A stretch of DNA of 64,000 bases, taken from the NCBI GenBank assembly GCA_965250275.1, contig OZ252297.1, positions 62,001-126,000 on the forward strand. The letters are read 5' to 3'. A program made the position numbers and the translations under genes. This DNA is from G965250275 sp965250275 (GTDB lineage: Bacteria; Pseudomonadota; Alphaproteobacteria; Rhodobacterales; Rhodobacteraceae). The notes below the pieces were generated by a model. The model worked only from the letters and a program-made list of their open reading frames with translations, made no database searches and had not been told where the DNA came from. The first letter of the stretch is position 1. Each line of letters opens with the position of its first letter. Below, piece after piece: positions 34,193-43,098 of this stretch.

Positions 34193-34735
34193 ATGCCCGA
34201 TCCAAATCTTGTTGGTCTCTGTGGAGCCTTACGGCGTGACAGCACCAACCGCAAATTGCTTCAGGAAGCCGCGCGTCTGTTTGGGCCTTCTACATTCAAA
34301 GAGGTGGATCTGAACTTCCCACTATATCACGGTGATCACGAAGCCGCTGAGGGGGTCCCCCTAATTGTACAAGAGGCCGCAGATCTGATTGCGCAAGCGG
34401 ACGCGATCGTGATCACCACACCGGAGTACAACAAGGGCCTCTCCGGCGTCCTCAAAAATGCGCTCGACTGGATCAGTCGCGTAGAAGGAAATCCGTGGCG
34501 CGACAAACCTGTTGCGCTCATGTCCGCCGCTGCGGGCCGCTCTGGCGGCGAGCGGGCGCAGGCGATGTTGCGCCAATGTCTTGTCGCGTTCCGGCCTCGC
34601 GTCTTGCATGGGCCCGAGGTGCATCTTGCAAGCTCGAGTTCGGCGTTCGAGGCGGACGGGACACTGAGCGGCGAGCTCTATCTCAAGACGCTTCAAGAAT
34701 TGATGGAGTCGCTCCGCGCAGAGGTTGCGCGCTAA
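34193..34735 (+). CDS. NADPH-dependent FMN reductase family protein
   Basis: A 180-residue flavodoxin-fold reductase of the NAD(P)H:quinone/FMN reductase family. The phosphate loop GALRRDSTNRKLL (about residues 8-20) corresponds to GSxRxxSxNxxL, and TTPEYNKGLSGVLKNALDW (about 71-90) is the flavin-ring motif. It supplies reduced flavin or reduces quinones and azo compounds. Start ATG 34193 follows GAAGGGGAA. It converges on the VOC gene with a 4-nt overlap. Confidence 0.9.
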   Translation: MPDPNLVGLCGALRRDSTNRKLLQEAARLFGPSTFKEVDLNFPLYHGDHEAAEGVPLIVQEAADLIAQADAIVITTPEYNKGLSGVLKNALDWISRVEGNPWRDKPVALMSAAAGRSGGERAQAMLRQCLVAFRPRVLHGPEVHLASSSSAFEADGTLSGELYLKTLQELMESLRAEVAR

Positions 34736-35124
34736 ACAGCCGTGCTGATCTCAATTAAGTTGTTGTCAGGATCGCGAATGTAGATCGAAAGTATCGGACC
34801 GGTTGCACCTGTGCGCGGGACAGGTCCGACCTCGATATCAATCTTGTGTCGGCGCAGGTGATGTTCCCAGGTTTCCAGTGGTGTGTCCGTCAAAAAACAC
34901 AGGTCAGCCGTCCCGGGTGCAGGACGCGCAGCTCTTGGCTCGAATGCGGACCCATCAGGATGTAAATTGATCTTCTGGTCACCAAACTTCAGTGCGGTGC
35001 GGACCGAGCCATCCGCAGGATGGAAAACCTCAGCCACCATCCCCAGTACCTTTTCATAGAACTGAATGGTGGCCTCAATGTCAGCAACGGTCAGCACCAG
35101 ATGATCGAGCGCGGTCAACTGCAT
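34732..35124 (-). CDS. VOC-family (glyoxalase/bleomycin-resistance fold) protein
   Basis: A 130-residue vicinal-oxygen-chelate protein. The first beta-alpha-beta module has ALDHLVLTVADIEATIQFYEKVLGM with the conserved His, and the C-terminal SIYIRDPDNNLIEI supplies the second metal-ligand region with Glu. It resembles small dioxygenase/glyoxalase-like proteins without assigned substrate. I took ATG 35124 over an upstream codon, since the family normally starts right before this strand. It is divergent from the FAS1-like dehydratase gene. Confidence 0.85.
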   Translation of the reverse strand: MQLTALDHLVLTVADIEATIQFYEKVLGMVAEVFHPADGSVRTALKFGDQKINLHPDGSAFEPRAARPAPGTADLCFLTDTPLETWEHHLRRHKIDIEVGPVPRTGATGPILSIYIRDPDNNLIEISTAV

Positions 35125-35165
35125 GGCGATTGTCCTTTCTGCGGGCAAGTCTTAGCCTGCGCGCC

Positions 35166-35969
35166 ATGACAATCAAAGCCGGGCAACGCCCAATCCTGAC
35201 CGACAGCTTTGACCCGGCGCGGGCGATGGCTCTTCAGGTCGTATTGGGAGAGAAACCCTCGATCCGGGCCGGTGATCCGTTGCCGCCCTTTTTTCATCAA
35301 ATCTATTTTTGGGACCCACACCCGGCGCAGGCCCTGGGCCGCGACGGGCATCCGCGCGTGGGCGGATTGATCCCCGATATGGGCCTTCCGCGCCGGATGT
35401 GGGCCGGCAGTCGACTGCGTTTCGCGCAGCCATTGCGCACTGGCCAGGTTGCGGACAAGACCACCACTGTCGAAGCGACCAGCAAAAAATCCGGGCGCAG
35501 CGGACCATTGGCATTTGTCACGCTACGCCACGACGTCATCCAGTCCGGCACAGTCTGCCTCACCGAATGGCAGGACCTTGTCTTTCGTCAGGACCCCAAC
35601 CCTGACGCCCCGAAACCTGTTCCGCCGGTTGCGCGTACAGATGAACAGGAAAGACGCGATGTGGAATTCGACACCACAATGCTCTTTCGATACTCCGCCC
35701 TGACGTTCAACGGGCATCGCATCCATTACGATCTCGACTATGCACGAAACGTCGAGGGGTACGACGGTCTGGTGGTACACGCGCCCCTGCTCGCGCAACT
35801 GTTGATGATCTGGGCGATCGAACGGCTTGGTGCGCTCAAGGGGTTCCGGTTCCGTGCAACCGCGCCCCTGATGCACTTTGAAACCGCGTCGCTCTGCGCC
35901 TCTGGATCAGAAATGTGGGTTCGAGGGCCAGATGGGCGCCAATGCATGGAGGCCGTTGCCGAAACGTAG
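35166..35969 (+). CDS. FAS1-like dehydratase / mesaconyl-C4-CoA hydratase-type hotdog protein
   Basis: A 267-residue double-hotdog protein resembling mesaconyl-C4-CoA hydratase and HTD2-type 3-hydroxyacyl dehydratases. Recognisable parts are PPFFHQIYFWDP, GGLIPDMGLPRRMWAGSRLRF and, in the MaoC-like half, LFRYSALTFNGHRIHYDLDYAR (about 175-196) with the catalytic Asn/His region, then GLVVHAPLLAQL. It likely hydrates or dehydrates an acyl-CoA. It is a single gene with convergent and divergent neighbours, so no pathway can be read from context. Confidence 0.85.
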   Translation: MTIKAGQRPILTDSFDPARAMALQVVLGEKPSIRAGDPLPPFFHQIYFWDPHPAQALGRDGHPRVGGLIPDMGLPRRMWAGSRLRFAQPLRTGQVADKTTTVEATSKKSGRSGPLAFVTLRHDVIQSGTVCLTEWQDLVFRQDPNPDAPKPVPPVARTDEQERRDVEFDTTMLFRYSALTFNGHRIHYDLDYARNVEGYDGLVVHAPLLAQLLMIWAIERLGALKGFRFRATAPLMHFETASLCASGSEMWVRGPDGRQCMEAVAET

Positions 35970-35990
35970 CGGTGCTGCACCCGGGTGACC

Positions 35991-37043
35991 TCAGGATTTC
36001 TGGCCTTGATCCAATAGCGTCTCCAACCGGAAGTCCGCCGGGATCGTGTCACGCCCTTCCAGAACGAGATCGGCCATGACGTCTGCAATCCGCGGCGCCA
36101 TACCGAACCCGATCTTGAACCCGCCATTCGCCACGAAATGGCCCGGACGCGTGGGATGAGCGCCCAGAACGGGCGCGCGGCTGCGCGCGCGCGGACGCAG
36201 GCCTGCCCACCGTTCCAGAACCTCCGCCCCATGCAACAGAGGCAGGATCTGCGTTGCCCTGGCGAGCAGATCGTCCAGATGATGATCCGTGGCCTTGGGG
36301 TCTTCGAATGCGCGCTCACTTGTGGAGCCGACGGCCAATGTCCCGTCAGCGTGCGGCACAAAGTGCAAACTCTCCGCAAAAAGCTGTGGGCCTTGTCCTG
36401 CATTGTATCGCAACAAGGCCGCCTGACCTTTGACACCGGACCCAAGTCCAAAACCCAGGTCCGCATTGAGACTTTCCAGCCCCGAAACACCAGTGGCCCA
36501 GACGACTGCGCCCCGGTCCGGACCATCCGGCATCACCAGCACACCCCGCACTTGCAACGCCGCCGCCAATGCGGCGCAGGCCCGCCGCGGGTGCAGCCGC
36601 GCGCTTAAGGTGTCATGAACCACAAAACCGGTCGGGCTTGGCGGCACCCACCCTCCGAATTCGGAACTGTTGCAAACCGTCCACTTTGCATGATCTTGCC
36701 ATAGCTCGGCCGCGTTGACGGCGCGCTTCTGGGCCAGCGCCAATTGCGCGTCATCTGCAATCGGCTGCAACCGTCCGGTTCGTGCGTATCCCGGATCGAC
36801 GCCCCCCGTGCTCTGTACGTGCTGCCAGAATGGCCCTGCCGCAAGCAAGGACTCCAATTGAAAGGCCTTCTTGGAGTTCCAGTTTTCCGGCACATGCGGG
36901 GACAGCGCGCCCACCACGCCACCGCTTGCGGCCGCGCCCGGGCCACCCGGATCAATCACCTGCACACGAGCGCCGCGTTGCGCACAAACCCACGCAATAG
37001 ACAGGCCAAAGATTCCCGCCCCGCGGACCGTGACATCAATCAT
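35991..37043 (-). CDS. FAD-dependent oxidoreductase (DAO family; possible MnmC2 partner)
   Basis: A 350-residue D-amino-acid-oxidase-fold flavoprotein, like glycine oxidase ThiO and the C-terminal half of MnmC. The dinucleotide motif VRGAGIFGLSIAWVCAQRGARVQVID is at residues 5-30, and GHFVANGGFKIGFGMAPRIADVMADLVL near 310 is the typical C-terminal FAD contact. It is divergent from the gene for MnmD, the methyltransferase half of MnmC, with starts 62 nt apart. This supports a role converting cmnm5(s2)U to nm5(s2)U in tRNA. ThiO-type amine oxidation is the alternative. Confidence 0.8.
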   Translation of the reverse strand: MIDVTVRGAGIFGLSIAWVCAQRGARVQVIDPGGPGAAASGGVVGALSPHVPENWNSKKAFQLESLLAAGPFWQHVQSTGGVDPGYARTGRLQPIADDAQLALAQKRAVNAAELWQDHAKWTVCNSSEFGGWVPPSPTGFVVHDTLSARLHPRRACAALAAALQVRGVLVMPDGPDRGAVVWATGVSGLESLNADLGFGLGSGVKGQAALLRYNAGQGPQLFAESLHFVPHADGTLAVGSTSERAFEDPKATDHHLDDLLARATQILPLLHGAEVLERWAGLRPRARSRAPVLGAHPTRPGHFVANGGFKIGFGMAPRIADVMADLVLEGRDTIPADFRLETLLDQGQKS

Positions 37044-37104
37044 GGACAAGTGATCCGCCTTTCGCCAGTGTCGCGCCGTTGTGCGCGACGTTGGGAAGAA
37101 TGGC

Positions 37105-37773
37105 ATGTCTGGCCTCAGAGCGGAACTGGAATGGCGCGCCGGCAAAATCCCGGTCTCGAAACAGTTCGATGATCCCTATTTCAGCCTTGAGGACGGACTG
37201 GCTGAGACGAGACATGTCTTTCTGCATGGCAACGGTCTTCCTGTACGGTTTCATGACGGTTTTCACGTTGCCGAACTGGGCTTTGGGACCGGGCTGAATA
37301 TGCTCGCCGCCGCCCAGCTCTGGACCCAGACCGGCGCGGCGGGACACCTCCACCTCACCAGTTTCGAAGCCTACCCCATGACTCACCGAGAGATGGAACG
37401 GGCCTTGCATCCCTATGCCGAACTGGACTCCGAACCACTTTTGGACGCGTGGCGTGACGGAAACATCGACGTTGCTCTGAGTGATCGGGTCACCCTCAAG
37501 GTGGTCATTGGCGACGCCCGCCGAACGCTGCCAGAGTGGGCCGGACTGGCGGATGCCTGGTTTCTGGATGGGTTCTCTCCCGCAAAAAACCCTGAGCTTT
37601 GGGAACCCGCGCTGATGATGGAGGTTGCCCGGCATACGGCGCCCGGGGGGACAGTGGCGACCTACACCGCCGCCGGGGCCGTTCGGCGCGCCCTGGCCGA
37701 GGCAGGTTTTGCCGTGGACCGCACGAAGGGCTACGGCCGCAAGCGCCACATGACGCGTGGTGTTCTGGCATGA
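37105..37773 (+). CDS. mnmD: tRNA (mnm5s2U34)-methyltransferase, stand-alone MnmD
   Basis: A 222-residue SAM-dependent methyltransferase equal to the N-terminal half of E. coli MnmC, completing mnm5(s2)U at tRNA position 34. Motif I VAELGFGTGLNMLAAAQLW lies at about residue 55-73, and DAWFLDGFSPAKNPELW (about 151) is the MnmC-specific block. There is no fused FAD domain; the divergent flavoprotein gene at 35991-37043 may supply it. Start ATG 37105 is preceded by GGGAAGAA. It overlaps the EamA gene by ATGA. Confidence 0.92.
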   Translation: MSGLRAELEWRAGKIPVSKQFDDPYFSLEDGLAETRHVFLHGNGLPVRFHDGFHVAELGFGTGLNMLAAAQLWTQTGAAGHLHLTSFEAYPMTHREMERALHPYAELDSEPLLDAWRDGNIDVALSDRVTLKVVIGDARRTLPEWAGLADAWFLDGFSPAKNPELWEPALMMEVARHTAPGGTVATYTAAGAVRRALAEAGFAVDRTKGYGRKRHMTRGVLA

Positions 37774-38654
37774 CAGGACAAGCAGCCTCCGGGACCGACA
37801 ATCTGCGCCTCGGCATCTGGTTGATGGTTGCGACCACCTTTGTTTTTGCCTTGCAGGACGGCATCTCCCGCCACCTCGCAGGCGAATACAATGTGCTCAT
37901 GGTGGTCATGATCCGGTACTGGTTCTTTGCCGCCTTCGTCATCGCCATCGCCGGACGCAACGCAGGGGGCGTGAGGGCGGCAGCACGAACACAGCAACCC
38001 GTGCTCCAGATCTTTCGCGGCGCGTTACTGGCACTCGAGATATGCGTGATGGTGGCAGCGTTTACGGTGCTCGGGCTTATCGAAAGCCATGCGGTCTTTG
38101 CGTGTTATCCCTTGCTCATTGCCGCGCTGTCCGGACCCGTGCTGGGAGAGAAAGTCGGCTGGCGCCGCTGGTCGGCAATTGCAGTCGGCTTTGTCGGCGT
38201 AGTTATCATTCTGCAGCCGGGCATGACGGTGTTTGACCCGGCAGCCGCAATTCCGTTGCTGGCGGCCCTGATGTTTGCGCTTTACGGCTTGCTGACGCGT
38301 TACGCGGCGCGCCGCGACGGTGCAGCAACCAGCTTTTTCTGGACCGGTGTGACCGGTGCCGTGGTGATGACCGCGATCGGGGTGTGGTTCTGGGAGCCCA
38401 TGTCGGCGCGTGACTGGCTTTGGATGGGTCTGCTATGCATTACCGGTGCAGGGGGCCACTATTTGTTGATCAAGGTCTATGACGTTGCCGAAGCCAGCGC
38501 GGTGCAACCGTTTGCCTACTTCCAGCTTGTGTTTGCATCGATGCTGGGCATCGCTGTTTTTGGCGAAAGCATTCGGGTCAACGTGGCTGTGGGAGTTGCG
38601 CTCATTGTGGGCGCTGGCCTCTTTACGCTCTGGCGAGAGCGCAACGCAGCTTGA
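37770..38654 (+). CDS. DMT-superfamily (EamA) transporter
   Basis: A 294-residue inner-membrane protein with about ten predicted helices in two EamA repeats (about residues 15-145 and 160-290). The first begins LGIWLMVATTFVFALQDGISRHLAG and repeat ends contain GEKVGWRRWSAIAVGFVGV and AVFGESIRVNVAVGVALIVGAGLF. Members export metabolites such as amino acids; the substrate here is unknown. The start overlaps the mnmD stop codon (ATGA), so they are coupled. Confidence 0.9.
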   Translation: MTGQAASGTDNLRLGIWLMVATTFVFALQDGISRHLAGEYNVLMVVMIRYWFFAAFVIAIAGRNAGGVRAAARTQQPVLQIFRGALLALEICVMVAAFTVLGLIESHAVFACYPLLIAALSGPVLGEKVGWRRWSAIAVGFVGVVIILQPGMTVFDPAAAIPLLAALMFALYGLLTRYAARRDGAATSFFWTGVTGAVVMTAIGVWFWEPMSARDWLWMGLLCITGAGGHYLLIKVYDVAEASAVQPFAYFQLVFASMLGIAVFGESIRVNVAVGVALIVGAGLFTLWRERNAA

Positions 38655-38666
38655 TCTCGTCCGCGG

Positions 38667-40628
38667 TCACGGCGCGTAAGTGCGCAACGTAGAGCCGACC
38701 AACTCTTCGCTGAACGGGACGGGCAAAGGATCCTCTCCCAACCGCGCACGATAGACCGGCAAGCTTTCCGTCACGCGCATCACGTAGTTTCGGGTCTCGT
38801 TGAACGGAATGAACTCGATCCAGTCGACGATGTCAGGACCACCCGGCTGCCTTGGATCGCCGTACCTGCCCATCCAGCCGGATGGTCGGCCCGGACCGGC
38901 GTTGTAACCCGCCGACATCATCACGACGTTGCCGTTAAAATCCCCGGCAAGCCCCGCGAGATAGGTTGCGCCGAGCTGGGCGTTGTACCGCCAATCGCTG
39001 AGCAACCTCCCGGTCGTATGGCTGCCGATGACGCCCATCTGCCCAGCCACCAATCGCGCTGTGGCAGGCATCACCTGCATCAGTCCTCGTGCGCCGGCAC
39101 CGCTGATCACAACCGGATCGAACTCGCTCTCCCGGCGTGCAATGGCGAGGGTCATCTCGGGCGCCATGGGCAATGCCATGTCTGCGACGGGATGCAGCGG
39201 ATAGTATGCACCAGGCAGCACCTGACCCGTGCGCGCGGCGCGCTTTCCGATCATGACAGCAAGATGGGGATGGCCCAACTCGACCGCCATGTTCCCCAAC
39301 TGACCGGCCTGAACAGGGTCCAGCCCCTCAACCAGATGGGTGAGAAATCGCTCGGCCAGATTGATCTCGCCGGCATCCAGCAAAAGCAATGACGCCTCCA
39401 GAACACTGGACCCCATGAAAGCCGCCTGTCTCCATGGCGGCAAGTCGGGAGGCTTTGCCAGGTCAGCGTCGAAGGCCACACCACCGCGCTCTGCTGACAG
39501 CAAGCCGTAGAAGGAGGTTTGATAGTTTGCGCCCTGTGCATACGCCGCGGCGGCTGCATCACTGTCGCCCAGCGCTTCGTGCGCCCTGCCAAGCCAGTAG
39601 CCCGCGCGCCCTTTCGAAATTGGAGAAGACACCGCGCCATCGAAATTCTGGAAATGGCGCAGAGCCGTCGCCGGATCCTGCAAGAGGCGCAGGGCGACAA
39701 ATCCCGACAGCCACTCCAGATCCGCATAGTCGCTGCCTTCTGTCAGATGGTTCTGCGAAGCGATCTGGTAGGCGAGACGATGGTCACCGGCCCGCATGGC
39801 CTGTCGCGCTAGTCCGCGGCGGCGCTTGCCCCATTTGTCAGGCTCCCCCAGAGAGGCTGGGCTGGCGGAGCGGTCAAGCAAGAGTTCGACGGCGTCTTCG
39901 GTCCTGCCCTTGCGGGCGCGCCACTCAAACCGCTCGAAGGCCAGACCCGGCGCGGATTGCAGGTTTGCCGGAACAGCTTCGATACGGGCATCCACGCCCG
40001 GAGCCAGTTCGTGCAGCGCAATGCGTGCTTCTGCCAGTTTGAGATTCCCGTCATCGACCAATGGCAACATGCGCCGCGCACTGACCAGGTGCCGATCCCA
40101 CAAAAGCCTGTCCAACCGCGCGGCATGGTGGGGCTTCAACAGGTCGCCATGATCGCGCAGATAGTTTTGCTGCACGGTCCGGCCCATTGGCATGGTGCGC
40201 CATGCGAGGACAATGCTGGCCTCTGCCTCACCCGGACGATCCTTTGCCTCCAACGCCCGGGCATAGCTCAACACACCTTCGGCGGTTTGCGGGGCTTCTG
40301 CGGCGTAGTACTCCAAGATGACGTCGTGGTCCGCATTGGCCATGGCCGGTTCGCTCTTGCGGCGAAGCCACGCAATGCCTGGCCAGTCCGAATTGCGCTC
40401 AAGAAATGCCAGCACATCGGGATACTCTCCCAACCCGGCGCGCAACCGGTGCCACTCGACAATATCGCGGGCCACCTGGCTGTCGCGGCGGACGCTTTCG
40501 CGAGCCGCCTCCCAGTTGCTGGTTCGGATTTGCTCGATCGCCGCGGCCATTGATTCCGCTGGATCGGCCGAAAGGGAAGCCGGCCAGGCCCAAAAAGCGA
40601 GGCACAATGAGGTCAGGACGCGCGTCAT
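38667..40628 (-). CDS. Soluble lytic murein transglycosylase (Slt-type)
   Basis: A 653-residue periplasmic murein-cleaving enzyme. After a signal peptide (ending SLSADP) comes a long alpha-superhelical domain (about residues 25-460) and then the GH23 catalytic domain: the catalytic Glu is in ARRESEFDPVVISGAGARGLMQVMPATA (about 490) and SAGYNAGPGRPSGW follows. I chose ATG 40628, with GGAA at the proper distance, over ATG 40637, which would have it too close. It is a single gene convergent with the EamA gene and divergent from dapA. Confidence 0.92.
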   Translation of the reverse strand: MTRVLTSLCLAFWAWPASLSADPAESMAAAIEQIRTSNWEAARESVRRDSQVARDIVEWHRLRAGLGEYPDVLAFLERNSDWPGIAWLRRKSEPAMANADHDVILEYYAAEAPQTAEGVLSYARALEAKDRPGEAEASIVLAWRTMPMGRTVQQNYLRDHGDLLKPHHAARLDRLLWDRHLVSARRMLPLVDDGNLKLAEARIALHELAPGVDARIEAVPANLQSAPGLAFERFEWRARKGRTEDAVELLLDRSASPASLGEPDKWGKRRRGLARQAMRAGDHRLAYQIASQNHLTEGSDYADLEWLSGFVALRLLQDPATALRHFQNFDGAVSSPISKGRAGYWLGRAHEALGDSDAAAAAYAQGANYQTSFYGLLSAERGGVAFDADLAKPPDLPPWRQAAFMGSSVLEASLLLLDAGEINLAERFLTHLVEGLDPVQAGQLGNMAVELGHPHLAVMIGKRAARTGQVLPGAYYPLHPVADMALPMAPEMTLAIARRESEFDPVVISGAGARGLMQVMPATARLVAGQMGVIGSHTTGRLLSDWRYNAQLGATYLAGLAGDFNGNVVMMSAGYNAGPGRPSGWMGRYGDPRQPGGPDIVDWIEFIPFNETRNYVMRVTESLPVYRARLGEDPLPVPFSEELVGSTLRTYAP

Positions 40629-40763
40629 CACTTGCATTTCCAGAGCAACCGGGGCTAGAGCCTGTGACGTTAATCCGTGTACGCCTGTGATCAACTCACA
40701 ATTCGATGTGTCCGGGCGTGCGGCGACAGATTGCCATCAGGGTGAACCAAGAGGAGAGGTCCC

Positions 40764-41636
40764 ATGTTCCAAGGCTCAATGCCCGCTCTCATCACGCCGT
40801 TCCGCAACGGCGAACTGGATCTGGACACCCTCAAGAAACTTGTCGAATGGCATATCGGCGAAGGCTCGAACGGTCTTGTGCCTGTGGGTACCACCGGTGA
40901 AAGCCCGACATTGACGCACGATGAGCATGAGACCGTGGTCGAAGAAGTGGTCAAAGCCGTCGCAGGCCGAATTCCGGTGATCGCGGGCGCAGGTTCCAAC
41001 AACACGCTGGAATCGATCCGGTTCATCCAGCATGCCGAGAATGTCGGGGCAGATGCGGCTCTTGTAGTCACGCCCTACTACAACAAACCCACGCAACGCG
41101 GGCTGATCGCCCATTTCACGGCGCTCCACGACTGCTGCAACTTGCCGATCATTATCTACAACATCCCGCCGCGGTCCGTGATCGACATGTCTGTCGAGAC
41201 CATGGCCGAACTGGCCAAGCTGCCGCGGATCATTGGCGTCAAGGATGCCACCGCCAAGCTGGACCGGGTCAGTCAGCAGCGCGCTGCATGTGGCAAGGAT
41301 TTCATCCAGCTTTCCGGCGAAGATGCGACCGCGCTTGGGTTCAACGCCCATGGCGGCGTGGGCGCGATTTCAGTGACCGCCAATGTGGCACCAAAGCTTT
41401 GTGCAGAGTTTCAGGCCGCGACACTGTCTGGCGATTTTGCCCGGGCCCTTACGCTTCAGGACCAACTGATGCCGCTCCATGAAGCGATCTTCATTGAGCC
41501 CGGCCTTGTCGGAGCCAAGTACGGGATGTCGCGTCTGGGATTGTGTTCTGAAGAAGTCCGTTCCCCTCTGACAGAGTTGGAAGACAGCTCCAAAGCCGCG
41601 ATCGACGCGGCCATGGCGCACGCCGGATTGCTCTGA
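40764..41636 (+). CDS. dapA: 4-hydroxy-tetrahydrodipicolinate synthase
   Basis: A 290-residue class I aldolase-fold enzyme condensing pyruvate with aspartate semialdehyde, the first committed step to lysine and diaminopimelate. Visible are GTTGESPTL (about residues 44-52), the triad tyrosine in YNIPPRS and the Schiff-base lysine in GVKDATAKLDR (about 162). A GAGGAGAGG ribosome site precedes ATG 40764. It heads a same-strand run with crcB, a pseudouridine synthase, a HAD phosphatase and an ATP12 chaperone, with 44 nt before crcB. Confidence 0.95.
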   Translation: MFQGSMPALITPFRNGELDLDTLKKLVEWHIGEGSNGLVPVGTTGESPTLTHDEHETVVEEVVKAVAGRIPVIAGAGSNNTLESIRFIQHAENVGADAALVVTPYYNKPTQRGLIAHFTALHDCCNLPIIIYNIPPRSVIDMSVETMAELAKLPRIIGVKDATAKLDRVSQQRAACGKDFIQLSGEDATALGFNAHGGVGAISVTANVAPKLCAEFQAATLSGDFARALTLQDQLMPLHEAIFIEPGLVGAKYGMSRLGLCSEEVRSPLTELEDSSKAAIDAAMAHAGLL

Positions 41637-41680
41637 GCGCATCGCTTGACAAGCTGCCTGCCGCGGGCGACAGACCGACC

Positions 41681-42061
41681 ATGTTGGCATCCGTTTCAAT
41701 GGTCGCGCTGGGTGGGGCGGTCGGCGCATCCTTTCGATATCTGATCGGTGTGGCGATCCTGCGCCACATCGGGCACACGAGTTTTCCTGTGGCCATCCTG
41801 ACGGTCAATGTGCTGGGATCCTTCCTGATGGGCGTGTTCGTCGTGCTGGCTGCACAGCGCGGCCTGACCCATCTGAGCCCACTTGTTATGACTGGCCTGT
41901 TCGGGGGTTTCACCACATTCTCGGCCTTCTCGTTGGAGGTGATGACCCTCTTCGAACGGGGCGATTATGGTCAGGCCGCCCTTTATGTTTTGCTGTCCGT
42001 CACCTTGTCGGTTGGCGGGCTTGCCGCCGGTCTATGGCTGGCCCGGGGGATCTGGGCATGA
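41681..42061 (+). CDS. crcB: Fluoride channel CrcB/Fluc
   Basis: A 126-residue four-helix dual-topology fluoride channel. The diagnostic parts are GGAVGASFRYLIG near the N-terminus, TVNVLGSFLMGV (Asn-containing helix 2) and GLFGGFTTFSAFSLE, the Phe-box/sodium-site segment. A second ATG six codons downstream is possible. There is no fluoride riboswitch in the 44 nt upstream, so it is probably expressed with dapA or from a simple promoter. It overlaps the rluC-type gene by ATGA. Confidence 0.93.
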   Translation: MLASVSMVALGGAVGASFRYLIGVAILRHIGHTSFPVAILTVNVLGSFLMGVFVVLAAQRGLTHLSPLVMTGLFGGFTTFSAFSLEVMTLFERGDYGQAALYVLLSVTLSVGGLAAGLWLARGIWA

Positions 42062-43098
42062 GTGGTGTGCAAACCCTGACTGTGACGGAAGACGACGCCG
42101 ACCAGCGGATCGATCGCTGGCTGCGGCGGCGATTCCCGCATGTCAGTCAGGGACGGATCGAGAAGATGTGCCGTAAGGGCGAATTGCGGCTGGACGGCGG
42201 TCGGGTCAAAGCCTCCACGCGCGTCGCCCCGGGACAGAAGGTTCGGGTGCCGCCCTTGCCGGACGCCGCAGCGCCCGCCCCAGTCGCCCAAACGGTCTCG
42301 AAGGCCGATGCCGAGATGATCCGGAGCTGCGTGATTTACCGCGATGCCGATGTTCTGGCGCTGAACAAACCAGCAGGCCTACCTGTGCAGGGCGGAAGCG
42401 GTGTCACCCGGCATATCGATGCGCTGGCGCCAGCGTTGCGATTTGACCTCGAAGAGAACCCTCGCCTTGTGCACCGGCTCGACAAGGACACCTCCGGTGT
42501 TCTGGTGATGGCCCGAAACCGCGTTGCCGCAGCCGGCCTGACCGCCGCCTTTCGCCACCGCGAAACGCACAAGATTTACTGGGCGCTCGTGGCCGGGGTG
42601 CCAACGCCTTATCTCGGCGAAATTCGTACGGGACTTGTGAAGGCGCCCGGTCACGGAAAACACGGGGAGGGCGAAAAGATGATTGCCCTGCATCCCCGCG
42701 ACATCGATGACACACCGGGCGCCAAGCGGGCGCATACGCTCTATGCCACGCTCTACCGCGTTGCGGGCAGGGCCGCGTGGGTGGCGCTGGAACCGGTTAC
42801 CGGACGTACACACCAGTTGCGCGTGCACATGGCCGAGATGGGACATCCCATTGCCGGTGACGGAAAATACGGGGGTTCCAGCCAGGACAACCTCGGCGAT
42901 GGCTGGGGCGCGCAGCTGGGCGGGATCATCAGCAAGAAACTGCATCTGCACGCACGGAGCCTTTCGCTGCAACACCCTGTCACGCGGAAACCGTTGCGCC
43001 TGACCGCCGACTTGCCTCCGCATATGAAGGAAAGCTGGGACACATTTGGCTGGTCCGAGGATCTGGCGGCAGATGATCCGTTCGAGAGCATTCGATGA
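42058..43098 (+). CDS. rluC: RluC/RluD-family pseudouridine synthase
   Basis: A 346-residue rRNA-modifying enzyme. The N-terminal S4 RNA-binding domain (about residues 10-75) has RIDRWLRRRFPHVSQGRIEKMCRKGELRLDG. The catalytic Asp is in HRLDKDTSGVLVMARN (about residue 144), and GRTHQLRVHMAEMGHPIAGDGKYG is motif III. By resemblance to RluC, the targets are probably 23S rRNA uridines 955/2504/2580; RluD-like specificity cannot be excluded. The start overlaps crcB by ATGA, and the end overlaps the HAD gene the same way. Confidence 0.9.
   Translation: MSGVQTLTVTEDDADQRIDRWLRRRFPHVSQGRIEKMCRKGELRLDGGRVKASTRVAPGQKVRVPPLPDAAAPAPVAQTVSKADAEMIRSCVIYRDADVLALNKPAGLPVQGGSGVTRHIDALAPALRFDLEENPRLVHRLDKDTSGVLVMARNRVAAAGLTAAFRHRETHKIYWALVAGVPTPYLGEIRTGLVKAPGHGKHGEGEKMIALHPRDIDDTPGAKRAHTLYATLYRVAGRAAWVALEPVTGRTHQLRVHMAEMGHPIAGDGKYGGSSQDNLGDGWGAQLGGIISKKLHLHARSLSLQHPVTRKPLRLTADLPPHMKESWDTFGWSEDLAADDPFESIR

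Noticed and set aside
41637..41680. Fluoride riboswitch in front of crcB
   Set aside because: The 44-nt gap is too short and contains none of the conserved riboswitch sequence.
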